DNA of 51,362 bases from UBA3537 sp964219345 (GCA_964219345.1 CAXPPN010000026.1:1-51362); one strand, 5' to 3'. Positions 1-8,362 are shown, numbered from the stretch's first letter. The notes: a model not told the origin generated them from the sequence alone. A program made the numbers and translations.

Positions 1-695
1 GGACCAATAGAAACACAGTCTAGTTTTTCAATTTCATAATTAAAATGTGTAAAAATAGTCCGTAAAAGCGTGTTTCCTGTATTCTTTATTTTGATGCCAA
101 CTTCATTTTTCTTTGCACCTTCAACATAACTGATGTCTTCAACTCGAATAAGCTTTCCCTTGTGTTTGAAGCCTTCTTGAATTTGTTTTAAATGCTCAAA
201 TTTTAATGGTTTATCGAGCTCCACATGAAAAAGCCGCACAACACCATTTTTGGAATTTGTAAATTTAGCATGCATTTTTTCATCATTTGTAAATAAAATC
301 AACCCTAATGAGTTTCTTCCCAAACGTCCAATTGGACGAATGTTTGAAGCACTTGCTTTGGCTACCAAATCCATTACTGTACGCCCTTTACCCTCGCTTG
401 TGGTGGTCGCAAAACCTTTGGGTTTATTGAGTAGAACATAAGCTTTTTGCTCTGGATTGATGCGAGCACCATCAAAACGAACATCATCGTTGGGTTTGAC
501 TTTATACCCCATTTCAGTAACCACTTCCCCATTTACAGTTACATTTCCGATACTAATAAATAGATCTGCTTCACGCCTTGAACAAGCTCCTGAATTAGAA
601 ATGAATTTATTCAATCGAATTAAAGATGATTTTTTATTTTCTTGAACAGAAGAAGACTTCTTTGCTGTTTTTTTTTGGCGATGATTGGCTGGCAT
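1..695 (-). CDS. RsuA/RluB-family rRNA pseudouridine synthase-like protein, C-terminus off the window, catalytic Asp missing
   Basis: Translating the minus strand from the ATG at 693-695 gives 231 open codons running off the window edge. An S4 RNA-binding domain (about residues 27-75, with SRREAD and VNGEVV) is followed by the pseudouridine synthase core (YVLLNKPKGF, then PIGRLGRNSLGLILFTND). Family members modify uridines in 16S or 23S rRNA using the Asp of the GRLD motif. Here residue 126, codon 318-320, is Gly (GGA). The rest of the fold looks intact, so this is either a non-catalytic subfamily or a damaged enzyme. The first 25 residues are Lys/Ser rich, which is common in Bacteroidota homologues. 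It lies 52 bases downstream of the prenyltransferase gene on the same strand, so it may be the last gene of that operon. The family call is firm; activity is doubtful. Confidence 0.85.
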   Translation of the reverse strand, partial: MPANHRQKKTAKKSSSVQENKKSSLIRLNKFISNSGACSRREADLFISIGNVTVNGEVVTEMGYKVKPNDDVRFDGARINPEQKAYVLLNKPKGFATTTSEGKGRTVMDLVAKASASNIRPIGRLGRNSLGLILFTNDEKMHAKFTNSKNGVVRLFHVELDKPLKFEHLKQIQEGFKHKGKLIRVEDISYVEGAKKNEVGIKIKNTGNTLLRTIFTHFNYEIEKLDCVSIG

Positions 696-747
696 GATTA
701 ATTTTTGTCAAAGGTACAGTATAAAATAAGAATTAGTATTGATCTCT

Positions 748-1650
748 TTAAAAAATCTTATTGATGATTAAGGCAGGGTTAAGAAGTGTTATACTTAAAA
801 CCCCCAAGAAAATTAAGATTTTTAATACGTTATGAATGCGATGATAATGTTTTATTGAAGACGTTTTCCAGGTCATGAAAAGAGTGCCAATTAAAGTTAA
901 AATAGAGCCCAAAAAGAAATAATCCATAAGCCCTAAATCAAAATTTAAAACTAAAATTAATGAAATGCTAATGTTTATAAAAACGAATACTGTAATCAAT
1001 AATTTGGTTGAACGTTCTCCATAAATCACAGGAACAGTTTGATAATTCATCGCTAAATCACCTTTTATATTTTCTAAATCCTTAACCAGTTCTCGCATCG
1101 CCAAAATGAGAAAAAGATAAAACCCAAAAACAAAAATCAACTGATTATAATTTTGAAAATAAAGAAAAATAGCAAAAAATGGAGCTATTGATAGTAAGGC
1201 CGACGTTAGATTTCCTACAATTGGCATTTTTTTTATTTTATGTGAATAAAACCAAATGGAAAAAATATAACATACAAAAAATAAAACCGCACGAAAAGAT
1301 ATTGCACTTGCAGCCAAAAGCACTAAAAAATTTAATATAAAATAGAGTTTTAGTTTTGTTTGTTGACTTACAATTTGATCCAATATAAATTTTTGAGGCC
1401 TATTGATTAAATCTTTTTCTTGGTCATAAAAATTATTGATGATATACCCAGAGGAAACTGCCCCTACCGTAGCCAAAACAATGGCAAATAAATAGAGATC
1501 CAACAAAACATCTAACAACTCAGAATCTGGTGATAAAATAAAAATTGATGTAAGATACTGCGCCAAAAGAATAAGAGCAATATTATAGCCTCGAACTACA
1601 GAAAATATACTTAGCAACTTGAGCAAAGTATGTTTTTTAAAAATGCTCAT
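748..1650 (-). CDS. UbiA-family prenyltransferase (geranylgeranylglycerol-phosphate geranylgeranyltransferase-like)
   Basis: A 300-residue polytopic membrane protein with about eight to nine hydrophobic segments. UbiA enzymes transfer a polyprenyl chain from its diphosphate to an acceptor at the inner membrane, using two Asp-rich loops. The first is visible at about residues 71-84 (NNFYDQEKDLINRP, pattern NxxxDxxxD) and the second at about residues 189-196 (KDLENIKGD). It starts 9 bases after the mevalonate kinase gene and two genes after the decarboxylase, so it is probably co-transcribed with isoprenoid precursor enzymes. Homologues in flavobacteria are usually named digeranylgeranylglyceryl phosphate synthase-like. 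The true acceptor cannot be read from sequence; a quinone precursor, heme or a glycerol phosphate ether remain possible. Confidence 0.85.
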   Translation of the reverse strand: MSIFKKHTLLKLLSIFSVVRGYNIALILLAQYLTSIFILSPDSELLDVLLDLYLFAIVLATVGAVSSGYIINNFYDQEKDLINRPQKFILDQIVSQQTKLKLYFILNFLVLLAASAISFRAVLFFVCYIFSIWFYSHKIKKMPIVGNLTSALLSIAPFFAIFLYFQNYNQLIFVFGFYLFLILAMRELVKDLENIKGDLAMNYQTVPVIYGERSTKLLITVFVFINISISLILVLNFDLGLMDYFFLGSILTLIGTLFMTWKTSSIKHYHRIHNVLKILIFLGVLSITLLNPALIINKIF

Positions 1651-1659
1651 GTGTTGATT

Positions 1660-2589
1660 TTAGAAGTTGTAAACGACTTCTAATTTATAATCAGAAAGTG
1701 CTTTTTGTGCTTTTCGAATATCTTCTGTAAAGCCCAAAATATATCCGCCACCGCCAGAACCACATAGCTTTAAATAATACGAATTTGACTCAATGCCAGC
1801 TTGCCATATTTGGTGAAACTTCTTTGGTATCATTGGCTTGAAGTGGTTGAATACAATTTTGGATAATTGTTTTGTGTTTTGAAACAATGACTTTAAGTCG
1901 CCTTTAAGAAAGTCTTCCACACATGCATCGGTATGCTTTATAAATTGGTTTTTAAGCATTTTTCTAAAGCCTTCTCGCTTCATTTTATCCATAAAAATTT
2001 GAACCATTGGAGCGGTTTCTCCAATTATTCCACTGTCCAATAAAAAAACAGCACCTTTACCTGAAGCATTTTGAGAAGGAATGCCTGTTGCTTCAATATG
2101 ATCTTTGGAATTGATTAAAATAGGAAGACTTAAATAGCTATTCAGAGGATCTAATCCCGAAGATTTTCCATGAAAAAAAGATTCCATTTCAGAAAAAATG
2201 GCTTTTAAGGTTAACAATTTTTCGCGCGTAAGATTCTCCAGAACAGTAATTTTTTCGTGAGCGTACTTGTCGTAAATTGCTGCAACCAATGCCCCGCTAC
2301 TTCCTACACCATAACCCTGAGGTATTGAAGAATCAAAATACATCCCATTAGAAATGTCTTTGTCCATTGCTTCAAGATTAAACGTCACTAAACTTGTGTC
2401 CATTGAACGCAAATAATCTAAGAAGTTGGCTAATGTTTCATTTGATGTTTTAGCTGAACCCGAAAGATTTTTATCGGATTTCAAGGCTCCATTATAAAAA
2501 TTATAAGGAATAGAAAGCCCCTTGGAATCTTTGATGATTCCATATTCTCCAAACAACAAGATTTTTGAATAAAAAAGTGGCCCTTTCAT
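1660..2589 (-). CDS. mevalonate kinase-like GHMP kinase
   Basis: A 309-residue GHMP-superfamily kinase, predicted to phosphorylate mevalonate with ATP in the cytoplasm as an early step of the mevalonate route to isopentenyl diphosphate. The N-terminus has the substrate-binding KILLFGEYGIIKD segment. The ATP-binding glycine/serine loop is QGYGVGSSGALVAA near residues 91-104. The C-terminal motif LCGSGGGGYILGF is the third GHMP motif. It sits 28 bases downstream of diphosphomevalonate decarboxylase and 9 bases upstream of the prenyltransferase on the same strand, which supports an isoprenoid role. Flavobacteria carry a second GHMP kinase elsewhere that probably acts on phosphomevalonate, so mevalonate against phosphomevalonate specificity is inferred rather than seen. 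Confidence 0.85.
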   Translation of the reverse strand: MKGPLFYSKILLFGEYGIIKDSKGLSIPYNFYNGALKSDKNLSGSAKTSNETLANFLDYLRSMDTSLVTFNLEAMDKDISNGMYFDSSIPQGYGVGSSGALVAAIYDKYAHEKITVLENLTREKLLTLKAIFSEMESFFHGKSSGLDPLNSYLSLPILINSKDHIEATGIPSQNASGKGAVFLLDSGIIGETAPMVQIFMDKMKREGFRKMLKNQFIKHTDACVEDFLKGDLKSLFQNTKQLSKIVFNHFKPMIPKKFHQIWQAGIESNSYYLKLCGSGGGGYILGFTEDIRKAQKALSDYKLEVVYNF

Positions 2590-2617
2590 ATCTTAATTAA
2601 TTCGTTTCAAATATACA

Positions 2618-3700
2618 TTAATTTTTGATGCGTTTTGCGCCATTGCCAACATTATCAAGAATGTAATGTTTATTTTGACAATACACAGATAATTCATGTT
2701 GAATAAATAACTCTACTTTTTGAGCGTATTCTTTTGGGTATAATACATGAACATTTGCTCCTGCATCAAGGGTAAAACAAACAGGAATATTAGTGTTTTT
2801 TCTGTAAGTCCATATCAAATTAATAATCTCTAAAGTATTGGGTTTCATAAGAATAAAATAGGGATCGCTACTCATCATCATGGCATGGAGCGTAAGCGCT
2901 TCCTTTTCTACAATGGTTATAAATCCATTTATATCCCCCGATTTTAGTATTGGTATCAATTGATTCAAATGAGTATGTGCTTGCTCAAACCGCGACTGTG
3001 CATATGGGTGATTGTGCATTAAGTTGTGTCCAACCGAACTACTCACTTGTTTTTCTCCTTTATCAACCAATAAAATCGCATCTTGATAGGTTTTAAAAAC
3101 ATCATGAACTTCATAAGGATATTGCATACCCTCCAAATCTGAACTTCCAAAAATATTAGGATGCACTCCCCAAACAACAAGTCCACCTTCAATACTTCGA
3201 CAAGCACTTCCAGATCCTAATCGTGCTAAAAATGATGCTTTTCGTTTCAAAAAATCGGTATCAACATTTGAATACATCAATTCTTCCAAAGCTACAATAC
3301 ACATAGCCAAAGCACTCATACCAGACGCAGAGGATGCAATTCCAGAACTATGAGGAAATGTATTGCTTGTTTTAATATCAAAATGAAAATCTTTTACATA
3401 GGATGCATAAGGCAATATCCTTTCAAAGAATTGTTTAATTTTTGGTCTAAAATCAGAAGCTTTCTTGCCATCCAAATACACTTCAAACGAAAAATCATCT
3501 GAGTTTTTGGGCGAAAATTCCAAAACAGTTTCAGTTTTACAATGATTTAGGGTAAAACTTATGGAAGGATTTGCAGGAATTTGATGCGGTTTTTTGCCCC
3601 AATATTTTACCAAAGCAATATTACTTGGAGAAGTGTACCCTACGGAACCTGCATCAATTTTTTTTATGGGGGTGTTGGGTATAAATTCTTCTACAAGCAT
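2618..3700 (-). CDS. mvaD: diphosphomevalonate decarboxylase
   Basis: A GHMP-fold enzyme that converts mevalonate 5-diphosphate to isopentenyl diphosphate, using ATP and releasing CO2. The N-terminal signature SPSNIALVKYWGKK, the ATP loop HSSGIASSASGMSALA and the family motif RLGSGSACRS are all present, along with a late TLDAGANVHVLYP segment. I chose the ATG at 3698-3700, giving 360 residues that start MLVEEFIPNTP. The frame stays open upstream to 3793, but that extension would overlap the preceding gene by about 40 bases and has no family similarity. It is second in the minus-strand operon: the FAD oxidoreductase ends 50 bases upstream and mevalonate kinase follows after 28 bases. Confidence 0.92.
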   Translation of the reverse strand: MLVEEFIPNTPIKKIDAGSVGYTSPSNIALVKYWGKKPHQIPANPSISFTLNHCKTETVLEFSPKNSDDFSFEVYLDGKKASDFRPKIKQFFERILPYASYVKDFHFDIKTSNTFPHSSGIASSASGMSALAMCIVALEELMYSNVDTDFLKRKASFLARLGSGSACRSIEGGLVVWGVHPNIFGSSDLEGMQYPYEVHDVFKTYQDAILLVDKGEKQVSSSVGHNLMHNHPYAQSRFEQAHTHLNQLIPILKSGDINGFITIVEKEALTLHAMMMSSDPYFILMKPNTLEIINLIWTYRKNTNIPVCFTLDAGANVHVLYPKEYAQKVELFIQHELSVYCQNKHYILDNVGNGAKRIKN

Positions 3701-3750
3701 AAAATTATGGTCATCTTTGACAAAGATACTAACTTCGTTTTGTTTTTTTG

Positions 3751-4962
3751 TTATTTGCTCAGTTCTTGTGCAGCAATATAGGCACCTGTCCACGCATTCT
3801 GAAAATTAAAACCTCCTGTCACGCCGTCAATATTTAAAATTTCACCAGCAAAAAATAGATTTTTGAAGCGTTTACTTTCATACGTTTTAAAATTAATCTC
3901 TTTTAAATCTAAACCTCCAGCAGTCACAAACTCTTCTTTAAATGTGCTTTTTCCATCTACTTCAAAAACAGCTGAAGTCAACTGTTTTACAAGTTCTTGA
4001 AGTTGAATTTTTGTTACCTCTGCCCAACGTAAATTTTGTTCAATTTTCGAAGCTTCAACAAGCTGTTCCCACAAACGTTTTGGAATAGAAAATAATGGTG
4101 TTTTTCTAATTAATTTTTTTGCAGACTCTAGTTTTTGATTCCCAAAAAACTGTAAACATGATGCTGAATTTTGTTCAATAAAATTGATTTGAATCTTAAA
4201 CTTATAGTTCAATTTTGCTAATTCAATTGCGCCATAAGCGGATAGTTTTAGAATGGCAGGAGCGCTCAAACCAGAATGTGTTACTAATAATGGCCCACTA
4301 GAACTTAAATTAGTTCCAAGCACTTGAATATGAACATTTTGGGCTACAACACCAGGAATGCTTTTTAAACGAGTGTCATTTATATTAAATGTAAAAAGAG
4401 AGGGTACAGCGGGTACTATTGTATGACCTAAAGTTTTGAGTACATTCCAAATTTTTGGATTACTCCCTGTTGCAACAAGTAATTTATTGCATTCAAAAGC
4501 TGCTTTTGTGGTTTCAACTTGCCAGCCATCTGATAGCTGATTTATTGACCTAACTGAATGATTTTTTTTGATTTCGATTCCAAATTTGTTGGTTTGATTT
4601 AAAAAACAGTCAATAATGGTTTGAGATGAATTTGAAACAGGAAAAACGCGTCCATCTTCTTCAATCTTAAGTGGAATACCGCGCTCCTCGAACCACGCCA
4701 TCGTATCGCCAGTCATAAAGCTATGAAAAGGACCTTTTAACTCTGTTTCGCCTCTAGGGTAATAGGTCACTAATTCATTTGGAATAAATTCTGCGTGAGT
4801 GACATTGCAACGACCACCACCAGAAATTTTTACTTTCGAGAGAACAGCATTCCCTCTTTCTAAAATTACAATACTTAAATCAGGGTTCATTTGTGCCGTA
4901 TTAATTGCTGCAAAAAAACCTGCAGCACCACCACCCACAATAATGATATCGAATTTTTCCAT
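3751..4962 (-). CDS. HI0933/YhiN-type FAD-dependent oxidoreductase (aminoacetone oxidase family)
   Basis: A 403-residue flavoprotein. The N-terminal dinucleotide-binding motif IIVGGGAAGFFAA (about residues 7-19) is followed by the diagnostic SKVKISGGGRCNVTH segment. The C-terminus carries FAGEILNIDGVTGGFNFQ and WTGAYIAAQ, which close the FAD site in this family. Its physiological substrate is poorly established. It is the first gene of the isoprenoid operon, with mvaD 50 bases downstream. Upstream, only 12 bases separate its ATG from the terminator of tRNA-Leu, so no room is left for a full promoter between them. The promoter must overlap the hairpin, or the gene depends on read-through from the tRNA promoter. 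Confidence 0.88.
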   Translation of the reverse strand: MEKFDIIIVGGGAAGFFAAINTAQMNPDLSIVILERGNAVLSKVKISGGGRCNVTHAEFIPNELVTYYPRGETELKGPFHSFMTGDTMAWFEERGIPLKIEEDGRVFPVSNSSQTIIDCFLNQTNKFGIEIKKNHSVRSINQLSDGWQVETTKAAFECNKLLVATGSNPKIWNVLKTLGHTIVPAVPSLFTFNINDTRLKSIPGVVAQNVHIQVLGTNLSSSGPLLVTHSGLSAPAILKLSAYGAIELAKLNYKFKIQINFIEQNSASCLQFFGNQKLESAKKLIRKTPLFSIPKRLWEQLVEASKIEQNLRWAEVTKIQLQELVKQLTSAVFEVDGKSTFKEEFVTAGGLDLKEINFKTYESKRFKNLFFAGEILNIDGVTGGFNFQNAWTGAYIAAQELSK

Positions 4963-4974
4963 GTCTTAAAACTA

Positions 4975-5005
4975 AAAAAAGCTTCTCAAATAGAGAAGCT
5001 TTTTT
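4975..5005 (-). terminator. Rho-independent terminator of tRNA-Leu
   Basis: A 7-bp stem GCTTCTC/GAGAAGC with a 5-base loop is flanked by A and T runs that extend the pairing. On the minus strand it directly follows the tRNA-Leu 3' end and lies just upstream of the FAD oxidoreductase start. The A/T symmetry would let it work in both directions. Confidence 0.8.
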
Positions 5006-5015
5006 CTTTTTGTAG

Positions 5016-5097
5016 TGCGGGCGGGGAGACTCGAACTCCCACACCTCGCGGCACTAGATCCTAAGTCTAGCGTGTCTACCAATTCCACCACGCCCGC
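5016..5097 (-). tRNA. tRNA-Leu, anticodon UAG
   Basis: The minus strand folds into a class II tRNA of 82 bases. The acceptor stem is GCGGGCG paired with CGCCCGC, followed by discriminator A at 5016. The anticodon stem CTAGA/TCTAG holds the loop CTTAGGA, giving anticodon TAG (leucine CUN codons). A long variable arm and the T-loop TTCGAGT are present. The 3' CCA is not encoded, so it must be added after transcription. A strong promoter lies 23 bases upstream of the 5' end and a terminator directly downstream, making this a single-gene transcription unit. Confidence 0.96.
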
Positions 5098-5120
5098 TAC
5101 ATTACCCTAATAAAGGGACG

Positions 5121-5150
5121 CAAATATAAACAATAGTTTATAAATTCAAA
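5121..5150 (-). promoter_or_regulatory. Bacteroidota-type promoter of tRNA-Leu
   Basis: On the minus strand, TTTG (5147-5150) is followed after exactly 18 bases by TATATTTG (5121-5128), a full match to the -33 TTTG / -7 TAnnTTTG consensus. Transcription should start near 5114, about 17 bases before the mature tRNA. Confidence 0.75.
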
Positions 5151-5183
5151 TGCAACTGTAGAAAATTATTTGATTGCATTTTG

Positions 5184-5191
5184 TAATTTTG
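5184..5191 (+). promoter_or_regulatory. -7 promoter element of the dipeptidase gene
   Basis: TAATTTTG matches TAnnTTTG exactly, 18 bases before the chosen ATG at 5210. No TTTG lies at the proper distance upstream, so the -33 box is missing or weak. The position argues against translation starting further upstream at 5174. Confidence 0.45.
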
Positions 5192-5209
5192 AAAAAAACA
5201 AAAAAACCC

Positions 5210-6595
5210 ATGAAAGGACTCACAACCTATATTGAAACACACAAAGACCGATTTCTTAACGAATTATTTTCTTTACTGAAACTTCCATCAGTAAGTGCAG
5301 ACTCAAGCTACAAAAAAGATGTAATTGCTACCGCAGAATTTGTAGCCAATAGCTTAAAAAAAGCAGGTTGCGATAGTGTTGAAATTTGTGAAACTGAAGG
5401 CTATCCAATAGTCTATGGCGAAAAAATAATAGATCCAAAATTACCTACAGTACTTGTTTATGGGCACTATGATGTACAACCTGCGGACCCAATTGAACTA
5501 TGGGACTCTCCCCCATTTGAACCCATTATCAAAAAAACAAAATTACACCCTGAAGGTGCTATTTTTGCAAGAGGCGCTTGTGATGATAAAGGCCAAATGT
5601 ATATGCATGTTAAAGCATTGGAATTTATGACCTCAACAAATCAATTGCCTTGTAATGTCAAATTTATGATTGAAGGCGAAGAGGAAGTAGGCAGCGAAAA
5701 TTTAGGCACATTTGTAAAAAATAATACGGAAAAACTCAGCAATGATGTCATTCTCATTTCGGATACAGGGATGATTTCAAAAGACACACCATCCATTACT
5801 ACTGGGCTTCGTGGCTTGAGTTATGTTGAAGTTGAAGTTACAGGACCAAATCGGGACTTACACTCTGGTATTTATGGCGGAGCTGTTGCCAATCCCATTA
5901 ATGTACTTACAAAAATGATTGCCTCTTTACATGACGAAAACAACCATATTACCATTCCAGGTTTTTATGATAACGTAGAAGAACTATCCACAAAGGAAAG
6001 AGAAGCTATGGCAGAAGCGCCATTTTCTTTGGAAAATTATAAAAAAGCTCTTGATATTGACGAAGTTTATGGGGAAAAAGAATATACTACCAATGAAAGA
6101 AATTCCATTCGACCAACACTTGATGTCAATGGTATTTGGGGTGGCTACACAGGGAAAGGTGCAAAAACAGTCATTGCGAGTAAGGCCTATGCCAAAATTT
6201 CGATGCGTTTGGTGCCACACCAAGACCACAATGAAATTACAGCACTTTTTAAAACACATTTTGAAAGCATTGCTCCAAAGGGAGTACGTGTTAAAGTAAC
6301 GCCACACCACGGCGGTCAGGGGTATGTAACTCCTATTGATAATATTGGTTATCAAGCGGCATCAAAAGCGTATTTCGATACTTTTGGAAAGCATCCCATT
6401 CCACAACGTGGGGGCGGAAGCATCCCAATTGTAGCACTTTTTGAAGAACATCTTAAAAGTAAAACAATTTTGATGGGCTTTGGCCTAAATAGCGATGCTA
6501 TACACTCCCCCAACGAGCATTATGGTGTCTATAATTATCTAAAAGGCATTGAAACTATTCCTTTGTTCTATAAGTATTTTGTGGAGTTAAACTAA
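5210..6595 (+). CDS. M20-family dipeptidase (CNDP-like metallopeptidase)
   Basis: A 461-residue cytosolic metallopeptidase predicted to hydrolyse dipeptides with two metal ions. Metal-ligand motifs follow the M20 order: YGHYDVQP (His and Asp), RGACDDKGQ (bridging Asp), EGEEEVGS (catalytic and ligand Glu) and a late SDAIHSPNEH (final His). The dimerisation (lid) domain occupies the middle. The ATG at 5210 (MKGLTTYIE) was preferred over one at 5174, because the shorter form matches the family N-terminus and the promoter -7 box lies between the two. It is a single-gene unit, convergent with the MmcQ/YjbR gene, whose end is only 9 bases beyond this stop. Confidence 0.92.
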   Translation: MKGLTTYIETHKDRFLNELFSLLKLPSVSADSSYKKDVIATAEFVANSLKKAGCDSVEICETEGYPIVYGEKIIDPKLPTVLVYGHYDVQPADPIELWDSPPFEPIIKKTKLHPEGAIFARGACDDKGQMYMHVKALEFMTSTNQLPCNVKFMIEGEEEVGSENLGTFVKNNTEKLSNDVILISDTGMISKDTPSITTGLRGLSYVEVEVTGPNRDLHSGIYGGAVANPINVLTKMIASLHDENNHITIPGFYDNVEELSTKEREAMAEAPFSLENYKKALDIDEVYGEKEYTTNERNSIRPTLDVNGIWGGYTGKGAKTVIASKAYAKISMRLVPHQDHNEITALFKTHFESIAPKGVRVKVTPHHGGQGYVTPIDNIGYQAASKAYFDTFGKHPIPQRGGGSIPIVALFEEHLKSKTILMGFGLNSDAIHSPNEHYGVYNYLKGIETIPLFYKYFVELN

Positions 6596-6604
6596 AAACA
6601 GTAG

Positions 6605-6973
6605 TTAGTTACAATTTAACTGGATACGCTGTTTTTTAGTCATAGTCTTTACCACCATTGTATAACTGTGCGAAATAAATTCAAATAACAATTTTCGTGG
6701 TATTTCATTGGTTTCTAGATGTATTGTATTCCAGTGTTTTTTATTGGCATGAAACCCTGGTACAATACAGCTGTAATTTTCTCTTAGTTCAATAGCATAT
6801 TCTGAGTCGCATTTTAATGTAATTGACGGCAGACCCTCCTCCCATTGCTTTAAAGGACAAAGTGCAAATATTTTCCCTAAAACCTTAAACACCAAAGTAT
6901 CTTCATCAAAAGGAAATTCCTCAGTTGATTTTGGTTGTTGTAAACAAAATTCTATAATCTCATCTATGCGCAT
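6605..6973 (-). CDS. MmcQ/YjbR-family protein
   Basis: A 122-residue protein of the MmcQ/YjbR family (double-wing, CyaY-like fold), suggested by structure to bind DNA but with no firm biochemical role. Family landmarks are the start RIDEIIEFC, the TEEFPFDEDTLVFKV segment, PGFHANKKHWNTIHL in the middle and the C-terminal helix ELISHSY-like FISHSYTMVV. The length is normal for the family. It is the last gene of the minus-strand run, and its start overlaps the end of the broken DUF4230 gene by 10 bases, which suggests translational coupling before that gene decayed. Confidence 0.85.
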   Translation of the reverse strand: MRIDEIIEFCLQQPKSTEEFPFDEDTLVFKVLGKIFALCPLKQWEEGLPSITLKCDSEYAIELRENYSCIVPGFHANKKHWNTIHLETNEIPRKLLFEFISHSYTMVVKTMTKKQRIQLNCN

Positions 6974-7576
6974 TCAATTTGTTTTTGAGTGGGTTGCTCT
7001 AATTCTAAAGCCGAATAATCCAAAGTCCAACCTATGGTTTGAACAATTTGTTCCATCAAACCAATTGTTTCCAAAGCTTCTTGTTGTGCTTTTTCTAATA
7101 ATCCACTTTTGGGAATTTTATCTACAATATGTTGCTTTGCAGATTTTTGAAGTTGTGTCAAATCTTCTGCTTTAAATTTATTAAAATAGCCTTCCTTTTT
7201 ATCATAATATTCCAATTGTGATTCTATAGAAATCAATTCAGATTTTGGAAAATCTTTTAATATTATTTTTTTTTGACTAGAGTCAGATTCTATTTTAATT
7301 TTGGTCAAATCAAATCCAACATGTGCTGTTGCATTAACAATAACAAGGGCTTTTTTTTGGCTTGAAACAAGATTCAAAAATTTTTGTTGTACATCTTGAT
7401 AATTATAAATTTCAGTAAAATTACCCTAAATGCTTATACATTTACAAACCGATTTTATCCGCTCCAAAAGTACAAGAGATTGAATCTGTATGTTTTGTTT
7501 AGTTTGGCGCCCTTTGAAGAACATAAAAAAAACACAGCGCATAAAACACCCAATAGCAATCCATAAGTAGGTCCAT
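6964..7576 (-). pseudogene. DUF4230 protein gene broken by frameshift(s) and a TAG stop
   Basis: The C-terminal part is intact and recognisable as DUF4230 (ALVIVNATAHVGFDLTKIKI, YYDKKEGYFNKF, IGWTLDYSALEL). Upstream the similarity continues through an in-frame TAG at 7426-7428: IQSLVLLERIKSVCKCISI before the stop and GNFTEIYNYQDVQQKF after it. Further upstream the expected membrane anchor is split between frames: an ATG at 7574-7576 opens one frame, GLLLGVLCAVFF reads in a second, and FFKGRQTKQ continues in the third around a run of eight T. So at least one nonsense change and one or two indels separate the start from the body. The only remaining start for the body is a TTG at 7377. Sequencing error is possible for the homopolymer indel, but not readily for the stop. 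Confidence 0.75.
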
Positions 7577-7577
7577 A

Positions 7578-8327
7578 TCAATCAAATAATTTATACAACA
7601 CCGGTTTGCTTGGGGAAGCATCATTTTGAAACGGCGCGATAAGCAAATTTAAAATATATTTTCCATCTTCAATACTGTTTGGCACATAAATCATTTCTGT
7701 TATAGTTGCTTCCATTCGTACCTCTCCATCAACATCCCAAAAGGCTTTGTGCGCCAATAGTTCTCCATTATCTTTTTCTTTATCAACACTGGGCATATCC
7801 ACCAACAAATGTTTTACGCCTTTATTTCGTAGATAAATAGCTGCTGCTTCCGACAAATAAGGCGGATTGGTATGGGCATACTGTCGATTCAATTTGTCTT
7901 TGGTGTTGGGTAGTGTTCTAATCACAACCGCTTCTCGTTTTTTATTTCCAATCGCATAGCGCAATTGTTTTTCTGAAATGATAAAATCACCGTCTTTTGA
8001 TTCTGGAACAACGGTAACCACTTCCGCCACAAACAAAAATTGTTTCAAACACGAATTGATGCTATAGACCTCTTCTGTAATATGCCCTACACATTCGGTA
8101 TGTGTACCATGTGCATGAGGGTTGAATTCAATTGAATTAAAGTTGACTGCAGCGCCACTTCTAACACTGCCTGTCCAATTTTTAACCTTTGCAGGGTAAA
8201 TTTTTGGGGGTGGTAAATACCACGCATTAACATTGTCTTTTGCAGCTCTAAGCGGAATAGAAATATCTATTGGTTGATCTACAAAAATGGTATAAGTTCG
8301 ACTGTTGGCATGAATGATTGCTTTCAT
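7578..8327 (-). CDS. cyclase / kynurenine formamidase-like family protein
   Basis: A 249-residue member of the cyclase superfamily, metal-dependent hydrolases that include kynurenine formamidase and isatin hydrolase. The metal-binding signature appears as FNPHAHGTHTE (the HxGTHxD/E motif) near residues 72-82, followed by the conserved GHI. A second conserved block, HLLVDMPSVD, lies around residues 178-187. The substrate cannot be told from sequence, and no tryptophan-degradation genes are adjacent. It lies 35 bases downstream of hemW on the same strand. The broken DUF4230 gene begins 1 base after its stop. Confidence 0.82.
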   Translation of the reverse strand: MKAIIHANSRTYTIFVDQPIDISIPLRAAKDNVNAWYLPPPKIYPAKVKNWTGSVRSGAAVNFNSIEFNPHAHGTHTECVGHITEEVYSINSCLKQFLFVAEVVTVVPESKDGDFIISEKQLRYAIGNKKREAVVIRTLPNTKDKLNRQYAHTNPPYLSEAAAIYLRNKGVKHLLVDMPSVDKEKDNGELLAHKAFWDVDGEVRMEATITEMIYVPNSIEDGKYILNLLIAPFQNDASPSKPVLYKLFD

Positions 8328-8362
8328 AAAAAAATGAGGTTTTCCATAAATTTAATAAAAAT

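Noticed and set aside
3701..3793. Longer mvaD start near 3793
   Set aside because: The extension overlaps the upstream gene, is Cys-rich and unlike any decarboxylase; the ATG at 3700 fits the family.
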